Origin: Azolla caroliniana
Taxonomy: Eukaryota; Polypodiophyta
Direction: 5' to 3'
Length of the DNA: 64,000 bases
Assembly (NCBI GenBank): GCA_043228905.1
Contig: JBHGNT010000034.1
Span: 186,001 to 250,000, forward strand
Shown here: piece by piece, positions 10,003 to 20,916 of the stretch
How positions within the stretch are numbered: the stretch's first letter is position 1
Layout: each line of letters begins with the position of its first letter
Made by a program: the position numbers and the translations under genes
Notes under the pieces: model-generated
Told to the model about the DNA's origin: nothing
The model's database searches: none
Seen by the model: the letters and a program-made list of their open reading frames with translations, nothing else

Positions 10003-10925
10003 TCACTCTATGATACGGAAGGGGCTTAGCTTTTTGTAGTCTAGCTTTGTGTAGGGACAAGTGGTGGAGATGTGGCAGCGTAGCAACCAAACCATGCCAC
10101 TGAGTGCAAAGGGTGGTGCGGCCAAGCGATGACGGTTAGCGTGATCCTGATATTGTTTTCCAGCAACACATAACTCAAGGGAGAGGTCACAATGGACATC
10201 TTGTAAACTGCGGGCACATATCTCTGCTGACAGATTGACGAAAATTGCAGGAATGGAAGTGCTGAAACGAGGGTGGAACCCATAGTTTGCAAAGAATGGG
10301 GAAACCTTAGTGGATGCATGGATACTATTATTGTAGGCAAATTCAGCCATGGCAAGGAAGTCCACCCAATCCTCTTATTGGTAGCTTATTGTACACCAGA
10401 GGTATTGTTCAAGGATTTGGTTGACTCTTTCGGTTTGGCTGTTGTCAAGTTCACATAAGTCCCAAATGTTTGCAAAAGTCGTCGCCAAAAGTGGGAGATA
10501 AATTGAGGACCTCGATCAAAGGTGACATCCTCAGGTAAGCCGTGTAGACGAACAACATTTTTCCGAAAAAGATCCGTCCTCTCCTCCCCCGAAGTGGTTT
10601 TTGAGCATGGGACAAAGTGAGCCATCTTCGAAAACCGATCGACGATCACTAACGCCATGTCATGGCCACCGACCTGAGAGAGGTCGGTTATAAAGGCCAT
10701 CGAGAGAGACGCCCATGGTCGACTAGGAAGTGGAAGCGGGTGGAGAAGGCCATATGGACGATGGTGAGCCGTGTTGGAGCAGGCACAAACGTCACACGTC
10801 TTGATAAATTCTTTGACAAATTTCAGGGGTTGGGGCCACCAAAACCCCCAAGATAACAACTGCAGTGTTTTCGCGGTGTCATGAAGATTTTCGGCAATAG
10901 TGTGAAAATCCCATAAAACGTACAA
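10003..10925 (-). pseudogene. Chromovirus integrase
   Basis: The first piece (10925-10386) has the zinc-binding HHCC region (ending WWPQ...CDVC) and the core with DRFSKMAHF and FDRGPQFISHFW. The second piece (10365-10003) has EFAYNNSIHASTKVSPF and a C-terminal KLDYKKLSPFRI. The break between the pieces falls in the core near the catalytic Glu, so the enzyme is inactive as written. Confidence 0.85.
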
Positions 10926-11269
10926 AATCGAGTATGAATCACATAATACAATAATTGTGAAGATAACATTTTAAATAAATTTAGTATCTAAGTACAAAAT
11001 GATGGAGGTTTCGAATGCACTTTATTACACGAGAAACGAACAACTAAATGTCAAGAAATAAGGGTATAAAGTTTGTGAAAGGAAAAGAGAAAATTGTGAG
11101 ATATCCCACATAGGCATGACAAATACGGCTGTCACCATATATAAGGCAGAGCAAAAGCTATTATCTTTGTGTCTATGTGTGGAGCATAGTGAGTTCAAGG
11201 TAACTTGAACTAAGAGTGGGGGTGGGCTAGCTACTCGTAAAGGGTTTTGGCCAACCAAAACCGGACCGA
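10926..11269. other. Intergenic, no gene seen
   Basis: AT-rich sequence without a supported coding frame. It may be an unrecognised part of the flanking retroelements. Confidence 0.5.
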
Positions 11270-11405
11270 CGATGGAGCCGGTGGCATCCGACGGCATCCG
11301 GCAAGGCACCAGTAACCGACGACATCCGACGCCGGTGAGGTGACGACATCCGTTGGTGGCACCGGTATCCGACGGCAACCGGCGACGGCATCCGACGAAC
11401 CGACG
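11270..11405. repeat. GC-rich short degenerate repeat (CCGACGGCATCCG type)
   Basis: The motif CGACGGCATCCG and close variants (CGACGACATCCG) occur at least six times within 135 bp. The stretch is strikingly GC-rich against its AT-rich surroundings. No function can be assigned. Confidence 0.75.
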
Positions 11406-11429
11406 ACTATATAAATAAATATATAAATA

Positions 11430-11515
11430 TATATACATATACAAGGAGGGCAAGTAAGGATTCAAACCTTGCACCTCCGAGTTAGGAGTCAATTGGCTTA
11501 CCATTAAACCATGCC
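11430..11515 (-). repeat. tRNA-related SINE-like fragment
   Basis: On the minus strand ATGGTTTAATGGTAAG is followed by AGGTTTGAATCC, an A-box and B-box pair at tRNA-like spacing. The stem ends do not pair fully. Confidence 0.4.
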
Positions 11516-12159
11516 ATTTAGTTGAATTTATATTTCTATCATTGTACTTTTATATGTAAATTCTCATACATGAGAGCTAAAATGAGTGACATGGTTATCA
11601 TGCACCACATGTAATACATAAGCGCCAAATGGCAAACATGCAATTTATGCATGTCTTGTACCCTCACATGCATCATATGCATGAGAGCATCTATAAAAGA
11701 AGGAAGGGGGAGGAGAAAAAACACGTTTTTTTTTGTTATGAAATTAAGAAGAAGAAATTCGTTATCAAATTGATCGTGTAACTTGTTTCTTTAATCCAAA
11801 GATAAAAGTTCAATCAATCTCTCTCAATCGTTTAATCTCAACTTCTCTCTTTCCCAATCTATCTTAAGTACTTTCTCGCCAAAACTTGCGCCAAAGCTTG
11901 TACCGACTTTGAATCCTTCCGGTCCAGAACCCCGGCGGTTCCGCCTCACGATCCGCGCGTAGTGACGGATCTTCACGACAACGGCCCACCAAATTTCCAA
12001 GGTTGGGCCCATTGGTTGCATCTTTCATATAATTACACACGAAGAGAAGTATATGATGCCTACAGATCGGATATGTTAACATCAAGTGATAAATATGTCA
12101 CTTACAATCAATTCACCAGATTGTGATCAACACAATTCACTAATGTTGTTATACTTCGG
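11516..12159. other. No gene seen; possible LTR-derived sequence
   Basis: The segment has an AT-rich part, then a GC-rich part near 11930-11960 on the boundary of a transposon relic. Composition resembles a retroelement LTR/leader but no paired copy or coding content supports this. Confidence 0.35.
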
Positions 12160-13760
12160 AAAGTACACATGGGGTCTATTTGTGCAAACCTGAAGAGCAT
12201 GGCTAAAGGTGCCAAAACAACAAAGGAGAAGGACATCAATAAAAAGTTATTGTAGGACCATTGAGAAGCGCAAGCCCTAGAGCGGAAAAAAGTGATGCAT
12301 CACAAAGAGAAGTCGTTGAAGAAACCAGAGAAATATATGTGTCTCATGATTGATGGTATGGACCAGAAGAAGACGTGTTTTGCCTCACCTTAGGAGGCTT
12401 CCGAAAGATGTCAACGACGAATCTCCAATTCAAATGCACTTGGTGGGTTGTTTGGGTTATAATGGGACAATTAAACCTCACATCTTCATTACTTACCCAA
12501 ATGTCCACAACAACCCCAACCTAACAATTATTGTGATTCAAAGGGTTTTGATGAATTGGGGACACCCATTGCCCCCTGTTCTCTGCATTCAATTGGACAA
12601 CACTACTAGGGAGAACAAGAATTCAACTGTCTTCGGATATTTGAGCATGTTGGTGAAACAAGGAGTTTTTAAGAAAGTTAACGTTAACTTCGTTCTGCTT
12701 GGTCACACACATGACCATATTGATCAAATTTTCAGTACATTCTGTAGATAATTGTCTCGATATGATGCTCTCACATTACCGAAGTTATTTGATGTCATTT
12801 GTGATGCATATACGCCATATCCGAATGTGATTCACTTAAAGGAGATATACGACTTTAAGAGATACATAGCAGATGGCGGGGATAAGAATGTGAAAGTGTT
12901 AGCCCAACTAAACAATATTAGCTTCAATAATGTATTCTTGATAAAGAAAAATGATATAAGTGGTTGTACATTGTTGCATGCAAAGCAATATTCATCTTCC
13001 CCATAGTGGGAGCCAGAAGGTGGTTGCCAGTTGCTGCTTCATATGCCATCTGTAACTATTGTTTATGGTGCAAAACAAATGCCGATTGAGACTAAAAAGG
13101 AAATGCACAGTGACTTGGTAGATGGACAAAGGAACTTTGGGATGCAAGTCTTACAGGACAAAAGGAAGCACATTGATATTGCAAAGAAGTATGTTGTACC
13201 ACAATCTACCTCAAGGTGGGACATGTTCTTTAGTGATCAACAAGAAATTATTGATAATTCCTTCAATGGTATTTGGCCCTTGCAAATACTATTTACGTGG
13301 TCCATACAACACATGCCTAATTCTCAAACGCCACCTCGTGCACCTAATGCGGATCTTGACAACTTGCTCCATCAACAATAGCGAGACATTTATGTGGGAC
13401 CAAGGATGACAAAAGTAGCTAAAGCTCATTGGCAAGGAAACACACAAGAAATAAAGGTTGGAATATTAATTGCCATACCTACAAATGACAATGACATGGG
13501 GCACCAAGTTTAGATTGGTAAAGTATTGGACGTGGTGATGCATGAAAACCAAAATCAGATGAAGTCTACAAAGGTGCATTGGTACAACACTAAAAGCAAT
13601 AATGCATTTACAGGCAAGTATACATTGGAGATGATAGAATGCCCAATGTCAAGAGGAAATAGAAAGCGGAAGAGAAATATTCATTACACATAGACCCTTG
13701 ACATGCAAGAGGTGGATATCATTGTGTACGACTTTACATTGACAAAAGTTGGATGTTTAA
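12160..13760 (+). pseudogene. Decayed DUF7869-like transposon-associated protein
   Basis: A single plus-strand reading can be followed for about 1.5 kb. Its early part has MIDGMDQKKT (12345-12374), then QLDNTTRENKN and LLGHTHDHIDQIFSTF (12591-12744), and near the end HWYNTKSNNAFTGKY. I recognise this as the DUF7869-type family, which has conserved DN and HTHxxID motifs and is repetitive in many plant genomes; its biochemical role is not established. A one-base frameshift lies near 12375. After it the same frame continues with stops at 12749, 13004, 13379 and about 13512 but no further frameshift. It is a relic, not an expressed gene. Confidence 0.6.
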
Positions 13761-13984
13761 GGAAGTAAATAATAGACATAATAAATTTGAAATTGCCAAG
13801 TCTACAAGGCTTTTTAGATCGAAGGCGTACCAGATCTTCTACACATGATTTGGAGATACAACATTTGCTTTTAGATGAAGACAATGCTTTGATTAGTACA
13901 TCTGATGAGGAGGAGGATGAGTCACCATTGTATACTAGGCTCTATAGTAGTGATTGTTATGAGAGGAATAACTCTTGATTGTAT

Positions 13985-14469
13985 TTTTGGCATGAATGGT
14001 TAATAATATAAGCTTGTAAGAACTCGAATGATATAAAAGTTAATTGTTTTAAATCAATTGCTCCTTGTGAATATTGATTGTTATAACTTATAAACAACAT
14101 GAGTTGTTAATTTTACGGTAAAAAATATGACGTAAATTTGTGACATTTGCCTAATTTTGTGAATTTTCAATTTTATGACATGGGGAGATTTTAAGCTTTT
14201 CCATTGAGTCTTTGAGGACATGTGATACAGGTATCACATGCTTTGTGAGATGGTTAAAAAAGCCCTGAAATCAAACGGAATATTCCTTATCCTTCCAATT
14301 GATCGTGATCCTTCCACTTCTGAACGCGAACATGTTTCAATGAATATATATGACCATGAGTTTAGAGTTTTGGTAAATGTTCATAAATTTATCCCCTTTC
14401 TTTGTCGACGAGTTCCACGAGTCGCAATGCACGAACTAGGACTTGGCTTATTTAGATATCGACGATGAA
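13985..14469. other. No gene seen
   Basis: AT-rich sequence between two transposon relics. An open frame at 14238-14468 shows no recognisable motif. Confidence 0.5.
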
Positions 14470-15130
14470 ATTAAGCTACAAGTTTTGTGGCATTAGTGGG
14501 ATTCTCAACAAGTTTCCATGTTTGCCCCACAAGCATATAACCCTACCAATCAACAAAATAATACAATTTGTTATGCACAACTTGGAGTCCCAAATGGTCT
14601 CCACCTCATGTTTTGGACCTTCATCAAGCTCAATAAAAAGTGGACAAGGAACAACACAACATGGAATAGAGTTCGAAGCATAAGGTTCCCAGAGTGATAC
14701 ATCAAACATTGGATGAAGAAGCATATGGGGAGGGATATCAAGACGAAAAACGTCATTGATCTAGTTAGTGATTACATATGGACCGAGACATTGATAATCC
14801 AACTTGTTGCAAGACCTAGTGGTCTTTACATTACATCATAAAAGTCATATCTCCAACTCGAAATTTGGGTCTTTCTGGTGATGAGTCAAGACGATGACAA
14901 TTTGCAAATGTTGAGCACATGAATTTCTGGGAGATGACATAGACGATCCTCCACATCAAGGTTTCTGGATTCTCGCGCACTATTCAACGAGGCTAGATAC
15001 GGGTGTTGGCAAAGAAGGGAGAAAATTTGCCCGAGCTAGTTCACTTTGTTGGAATGCTTCAAAGTGATTGACATCCTCTCTTGCATCTCGGCAATAAAAT
15101 GGTGTTTGGAAATGTGACCCTTGTAATCGC
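14470..15130 (-). mobile_element. Second chromovirus remnant (integrase tail and chromodomain)
   Basis: Minus-strand reading shows the C-terminal integrase segment (DIPPHMLLHPMFDVSLWEPY, about 14750-14690). After a frame change comes a chromodomain core LYYFVDW, stop, GYM, then QTWKLVENPTNA (about 14560-14480). Upstream sequence to about 15130 is riddled with stops but keeps integrase-like words. No LTR was located. Confidence 0.7.
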
Positions 15131-17265
15131 AAAGTGACAAGGTATATTACCATCACATGTTAACTACTAAGTGCCACTAATTAAATGAATATATGCTTAG
15201 TGGGTTTGCTTCCAATTGGGTTGAATCTTCAAAAGAGAAAGATCGCTTTATTGTGTTGTGCGCAATGTGGTGGAGAATAAAAAACAACATTACACTTATT
15301 ATGGAGCTACCTACTAAACAAAACATTCATAGATAAAATATGCACAACAATTTAAACCCAAATTTCCTTGCAAAGGTTTTGGAAAATCTTTGGGCTGGTT
15401 ATGTAGATTTTGCATGACTAGCTTAAGCAATGTTGATTTCCTCCGCAACAAAAGAACTTGAGCACCTGAACCGTTAGATAGCTCACAATTGTCTGATCTT
15501 TGGTCAAGGCCAAATTCAAGGATTTAGCTTCTTCAAACAATCTCCATTCAATTGTCTACATCTTCGGAATATCTCAACATTACATTCTTTGCTTTCACCT
15601 CGCATTGAGGTTTAGTCTCACAAGAAAAATGACATGATACCTTTTTTTCTTTTTCCTGTATACTAGTGGAGAATTTATTTTCCATCTTCTTTATGTTTTA
15701 CTAAAGCACTCGCTTATCTTTTTTGACAAATGTATTTTGCGTTAAGATTGGAATTCTTATTATTCATTGAATCGGCTAATCTAGTCTATAACTTAAATAT
15801 GTGATGCAAAAGAATGGTGTAGAAATGAGTTTTTTGAGCTAATCCTATATAATGTGTAGAGTTTGATTAGCAATCAACAATAGTTCAGTCCGAAAGTGTC
15901 AAACTCAACCGTTTAGAAAAATTGAAACATAAACCGAATCACAAAACTGTTTAAACCGAAACCATTACAAAAAATCCAAGCCCAAACCAAACAGTTTTAG
16001 AAACTTCCAAACATTTAAACCATTAAAACTGTAGTTTCACAATTCAGTTTTGGTTTTCAAGTGTTTTCGGTTTTGGTTTTTTTGTGCATGAACATTTCTA
16101 CACAGTGTTTTCTTATGATTATGCTTACCCCACCTCTATAGTACAAGGCGAAGCTCCACCTTGTAACAAGGTTTCACACTCTTATCTTTCGATTTTGTAA
16201 GGTAAGTTTGCATACAATATTTTTTTATCTTGATCATCCTTAAATGCCAATGTGCCGTCACTATTATTATTGAAAGTGTTTCCGTTAAGTTCTGAGTTCA
16301 TGTGCATGGAAAATATTACAAAGTATTTCAATTAAACCTGCTTCTTGAAGAGATAATTTCTTTCACGATCATTATCTTGGAATTTCAGGCCTCTTTCAAA
16401 TGGATGTTCAATATTTTGTCTACTGCTGCTTCTGGTTGGGATCATTGGTCATGATGGAGCCTTCAAGCACGGTCTAATTAATAGAATCCAATCTCCCTCA
16501 ATCTGTTAGTTATGGGCACATGCTGTATGACAAAGCTTCACTGGTCCCACCCAAATGGGTGATTGAAACATAGTTTTCACTATCATTGAGAGGTCGCTCG
16601 ATGACAGGTAATATAAATAAATCTGCTTAGGTAGTCTCTGTAAGTAATCTTGCAGATGCATTCCATTTTTCTTTGCTTTTAATCCACGTTAGTTTTTCAT
16701 TACAGGCATATCTAATTTTCATTGAAATCATTGACCAGATCTCGTACTACACTGGAACATGAAATCGACAACATGTCTATTTGAAATACTTATATCTCAA
16801 CCCTGTAGATCTGAATCAGGCCACTTCATCACATATAATCTGCAGCAACAACCAGATCAGTGTTACGAGACACTTCCGTTGGGCAATAGCCTTAATGCGA
16901 TTTCTACTTCATTGAAGTGAGCTTTCACTAGAATCATTCATGTGTCCAATTCTATGCTGGCACTTTCAAGTCTTGAATCAATGTAGAGAATCCACTTATA
17001 GACAATATTCCATTCACAACACCTTAATTGGAAGATTCATTCATCTCTCAAAAGTGACCTCCACTACTTCGCCACTTCTGAACTGATAAACATTCAAGGT
17101 TCATCCGGCATATATACAACAATAGCATTGCATACACCAGCAATGTTAGTGTCACACATGACTAGTTCATCCAAGAGTAACCAATTTGTGATGTACCCTG
17201 AAATACATTAGATATGATAATGATGTGCAGACCAAGAGGCTCTTAAAAGACAATGCGCTCCTTAA
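15131..17265. other. Gene-poor spacer
   Basis: I see no coding frame with recognisable content on either strand. Base composition is AT-rich. The only structured part is the imperfect inverted repeat at 15905-16085. The last kilobase may contain the 3' untranslated region of the PPR gene. Confidence 0.5.
15905..16085. repeat. Imperfect inverted repeat built of AAACCGAAACC words
   Basis: The left part is rich in AAACCGAA words, and the right part (16040-16080) contains the complement-type GTTTTCGGTTTTGGTTT. The two halves can fold back on each other with mismatches. It may be a degenerate foldback element. Confidence 0.5.
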
Positions 17266-19299
17266 TCAACCCATGCCCCTCATCTCGGCTTCAGCAAAAG
17301 TATTATATGCATTTGCTAGAAGTAGGAAGGCTGAAGTGTTCTTTGGATCCAACTTCCAAATGCATTCTGACACGTGTTCCGCTAGCTTCAGGTTGCCATT
17401 TATTCTGCAAGACCCAAGTAAAACCAACCATGTCTCAGCCATCGGTCTATAGGCCATTTCATCCACCATACATGATCCTTCCTCCAAGCGACCAGCTCTA
17501 CCAAGCATATCAACCATGCAAGTGTAGTGTTCTAATCGCGGCCTTATCTCATAGAGCCTAGACATGGAAGAAAACAAAGAATATCCTTCATCGACATATC
17601 CTTCATGGCTACATGCAGAGATGAGCTCAAGAAAACATACATCATTCATTTGCAAGCCCTCAGATTGCATTTTATCAATGGTTTGACGGGCTTCTTTGTA
17701 CATTCCATGTTGAGCATACCCACTTACAAGTGCGGCCCAAAGAACCATATCCCTATGGTGACAGGTATTGAATACCTTTCGTGCATTCGACAAGTCACCA
17801 CATTTACAATACATGTCAATCAATGCAGTTCCAACACAAAGATCTGAAAGGAACCCCCTGCTGGCAATGAGTACATGAAATTCTTTGCCTTTGTCTAGGG
17901 AAGCTAAGTTCATGCAAACACAAAGAGCATTGAGGAAAGTACCAATATCTGACTCTAGGCCTTCCTCGGCCATTCGACAAAAAACTTTGTATGCTTCATC
18001 CATCGACCCATTGTGAATGTGTCCCCATAGCATTGCATTTGAAGACACAGAATCTCTCACTCTTGATTTATCAAAGACATCCCGTGCACTCCCCATACAT
18101 CCACACTTAGCATACAAGTCTACTAATGCGCTCTCCATTTGTAGATTTGACTGAATACCAGCTTTCAGAATTAATGCATGAATCATTTCACCCCTTTCCA
18201 AGTCTGGAAAGCCTGCACATGCATTCAGAACGCTTAGAAAGGTGACCTCATTTGGCATGACACCCTCTCGGCACATCCTGTCATAAACATCGAGTGCTTC
18301 TGTAAAGCTCTTGTGTTTCACATACCCAACAATTATGGCTGTCCAACTAATCACATCCTTTTGACTCATCTCATTGAAAACTTCTAGGGCATGCCCCATG
18401 CTTCCGCACTTTGCATACATGTCAATCAAAGCATTGCAGATTGACATAGTTTTCTTGATCTTACTCCGTCCCATGATATCAGCATGCACTCGTTTGCCTT
18501 CCCCAAGGTCCCGAACCATAGCACAAGCTTGAAGAGCAGTTAAAAAGGTCACTTCATCTGGCTGCACACGCGTGCTTTCCTTCATGTCGTGGAAGAAGAA
18601 AAGTGCTTCTTCACCCTTGCCGAGCTTTGCATAGCCAGAGATGATGATTGTCCATGAAACAACAGAGTGAAATGGAGCCATACACAAGAAGACTCCACAA
18701 GCATCGCACATGCTGCCGCACATGGCATACACATGGATGAGCGTGTTACATACCCTGACATCCTGATTGACGCCTGTCCCGATCATGTGTGAATGCACAT
18801 CATAAGCATGTTTTAAGTTCCCAAGATGGCCACATGCTTTGAGAACACTCACAAATGTACCTTCATCGGGAACAAAGCCATTCTTTTGCATGTGGGAGAA
18901 CATGACCAATGCATATTGAGTAGTTGCATAATCATGGCTTGAAGCATATCCAGCAATCAGTGCATTCCATGCCACTACGTCCCATTCTGGCATGCATCTG
19001 AACACGTCCCATGCCATCCACAATCGCCCCTCCTTCGCGTGCATGCACAGGAGCCTCGTCTCAGCAAACATACACCTTCCTTTTCCGTTATCATTAGTGG
19101 TGGTGGTGGTGGTGGTGGTGGAGGTAGAAGTGGCTGCCATTCTTCTTGTATTCCTAGTCATCTTCCTCTCTGGATCATCTTTACGTTCCCCTCTCTCTGC
19201 TTTCTTTTCTTCCCTTGCTTTTCTGTTTTGTTCAAGCGTGACCCTGTTTGCCTTCGGACTAAGACAATCTCCGACGCACACACACCTGTATACATACAT
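17266..19299 (-). CDS. PLS-class pentatricopeptide repeat protein, short E-type C-terminus
   Basis: An intronless frame of 677 codons made of PPR repeats with the wording of the plant PLS class: DVVAWNALIAGYAS, CNALIDMYAKCGSMGHALEVF, DVISWTAIIVGYVKH, GTALIDMYCKCGDLSNARKVF. Such proteins bind organellar RNA, often as C-to-U editing factors. PPR content starts near residue 80. The C-terminal part has MVDMLGRAGRLEE and ETWLVLLGSCRINGNLKLAEH...LDPKN, the E motif, then ends 16 residues after LLLANAY, so there is no complete E+ or DYW domain. It would need a partner to edit. The first Met at 19299 is followed by a basic, non-conserved stretch; internal Met codons at 19161 or 19140 are as likely starts. 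A Thr tract near residue 60 comes from a GGT/ACC microsatellite. Organelle targeting is inferred from family only. Confidence 0.88.
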   Translation of the reverse strand: MYVYRCVCVGDCLSPKANRVTLEQNRKAREEKKAERGERKDDPERKMTRNTRRMAATSTSTTTTTTTTNDNGKGRCMFAETRLLCMHAKEGRLWMAWDVFRCMPEWDVVAWNALIAGYASSHDYATTQYALVMFSHMQKNGFVPDEGTFVSVLKACGHLGNLKHAYDVHSHMIGTGVNQDVRVCNTLIHVYAMCGSMCDACGVFLCMAPFHSVVSWTIIISGYAKLGKGEEALFFFHDMKESTRVQPDEVTFLTALQACAMVRDLGEGKRVHADIMGRSKIKKTMSICNALIDMYAKCGSMGHALEVFNEMSQKDVISWTAIIVGYVKHKSFTEALDVYDRMCREGVMPNEVTFLSVLNACAGFPDLERGEMIHALILKAGIQSNLQMESALVDLYAKCGCMGSARDVFDKSRVRDSVSSNAMLWGHIHNGSMDEAYKVFCRMAEEGLESDIGTFLNALCVCMNLASLDKGKEFHVLIASRGFLSDLCVGTALIDMYCKCGDLSNARKVFNTCHHRDMVLWAALVSGYAQHGMYKEARQTIDKMQSEGLQMNDVCFLELISACSHEGYVDEGYSLFSSMSRLYEIRPRLEHYTCMVDMLGRAGRLEEGSCMVDEMAYRPMAETWLVLLGSCRINGNLKLAEHVSECIWKLDPKNTSAFLLLANAYNTFAEAEMRGMG
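19097..19125. repeat. (GGT)n microsatellite in PPR coding sequence
   Basis: About nine GGT units on the plus strand, read as a Thr run on the minus strand near the N-terminus of the PPR protein. Confidence 0.9.
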
Positions 19300-20189
19300 A
19301 TATAATAAAGAAGGCTAGTAGAGTGAGTCTGATTTGTCTTGGGTGATTGATCTTCATGCATAAAGTTCTGAGGGATCTTCTTCATTTGTGCCTACATTTC
19401 CTCCCTTTCATCGGGTTTAGGTTCTTCCTCATAGTGTCTTTTGTCCCGCATGCTTTAAGAAGGTTCTATCATTAGGAATTGTTTCAAGAATCAACTACAT
19501 GACATGCCTTCACCTTGCAAAGTTGCACTCTTCCATTGCAAACATTCTCAAGGAATGTCTCTTTTCTCTTGTTAATGTCTTTCATTCCTTAACCCATGCA
19601 ACCTATATGGTGGGGTTACACCAATCGGTAGAAACACCCATTCTTCCGATTTTTTTCCAACCACACATAGAACATATGCAAGAGAATGCTTTGGCCATGT
19701 CTCTAAAGTAGATCGGAGAGTGTCAAGCTTTACTTCAATGTCGAGTAAATATTCCAACATGTGTGTGGAGAAAGATGCAAGCCTAGGGTAGGAGATTGAG
19801 TTTCAAGTTTTCATGGAAGAAACTCAGAGTAGCATGGGTAGAAAGAAACTAAAAATAATGAGCTTCAAAGGTTGTGACATTTCAAAGTCATAGATAGTTA
19901 TAATCTTTATTTTGTTCTTGTCCTCTTTACTGAAGGGATACCATTCAAAGGAAACTTCGAATCCGCACAAGCATGAAAGATAATCAAGAAGAACTAGTTT
20001 TTTTGTGCTAGATAATACCTTCACACTTCTGGCTATCATGGACTTTGTTTCTTTGAAGATTTTCACAAAGCCTAGGTTCAATAACATGTATAATAGCTTT
20101 TGCATGACATTATCATGTATTGTGGGAGATTACTACACTATACTCTCTAGCTTAATAAGAGCTCATATGACAATACTTGAATAATATTA
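19300..20189. other. PPR upstream region, no gene seen
   Basis: This contains the presumed promoter and 5' untranslated region of the PPR gene. No supported coding frame; short frames here lack motifs. Confidence 0.5.
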
Positions 20190-20916
20190 GAAACAAGGGT
20201 GAAACAAGGCTACCAAATTCTCTTCTTTCTCTATTGCCACTTTAATGAAATGGAGGACTATGTTGCATAAGTTTTCTTTATGCTTAAGGAAATGTGTTTG
20301 GCAATACCTCTAAAAATACAAATGAGTTTTTCAAGTCTGGTGTTGTGAATCATGATAACACATTGGAATAATTGTATGCACGAGTATGTAGTTTTGTACA
20401 ACGTAGAACCACCTATGAGAAAGGCATAGTGTGAAACAAGGGTGAAACAAGGCTACCAAATTCTCTTCTTTCTCTATTGCCACTTTAATGAAATGGAGGA
20501 CTATGTTGCATAAGTTTTCTTTATGCTCAAGGAAATGTGTTTGGCAATACCTCTAAAAATACAAATGAGTTTTTCAAGTCTGGTGTTGTGAATCATGATA
20601 ACACATTGGAATAATTGTATGCACAAGTATGTAGTTTTGTACAACGTAGAACCACCTATGAGAAAGGCATAGTGTGAAACAAGGGTGAAACAAGGCTACC
20701 AAATTCTCTTCTTTCTCTATTGCCACTTTAATGAAATGGAGGACTATGTTGCATAAGTTTTCTTTATGCTTAAGGAAATGTGTTTGGCAATACCTCTAAA
20801 AATACAAATGAGTTTTTCAAGTCTGGTGTTGTGAATCATGATAACACATTGGAATAATTGTATGCACGAGTATGTAGTTTTGTACAACGTAGAACCACCT
20901 ATGAGAAAGGCATAGT
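20190..20916. repeat. 243-bp tandem repeat, three near-identical copies
   Basis: The word TACCAAATTC recurs at 20211, 20454 and 20697, giving a constant 243-bp period. The copies look almost identical; I noticed only single-base differences such as cttaagg/ctcaagg and gcacgag/gcacaag. No coding function is visible. Confidence 0.95.

Larger units (their letters stand above)
9221..10925 (-). mobile_element. Ty3/gypsy chromovirus remnant (integrase, chromodomain, 3' LTR)
   Basis: This is a minus-strand 3' half of a chromovirus. Integrase runs from 10925 to about 10003 in two or more frames, a chromodomain lies around 9670-9860, then a stop, a purine tract (AAGGGGGAG, 9638-9648) and a probable 3' LTR (9221-9632). 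RT, protease and gag are absent upstream of 10925. The flank at 9040-9220 has an open minus frame of about 60 codons that I do not recognise. Confidence 0.8.

Noticed and set aside
18992-19318. Plus-strand frames with Val or Gly runs over the PPR N-terminus
   Set aside because: They are shadows of the GGT microsatellite opposite the PPR coding strand.
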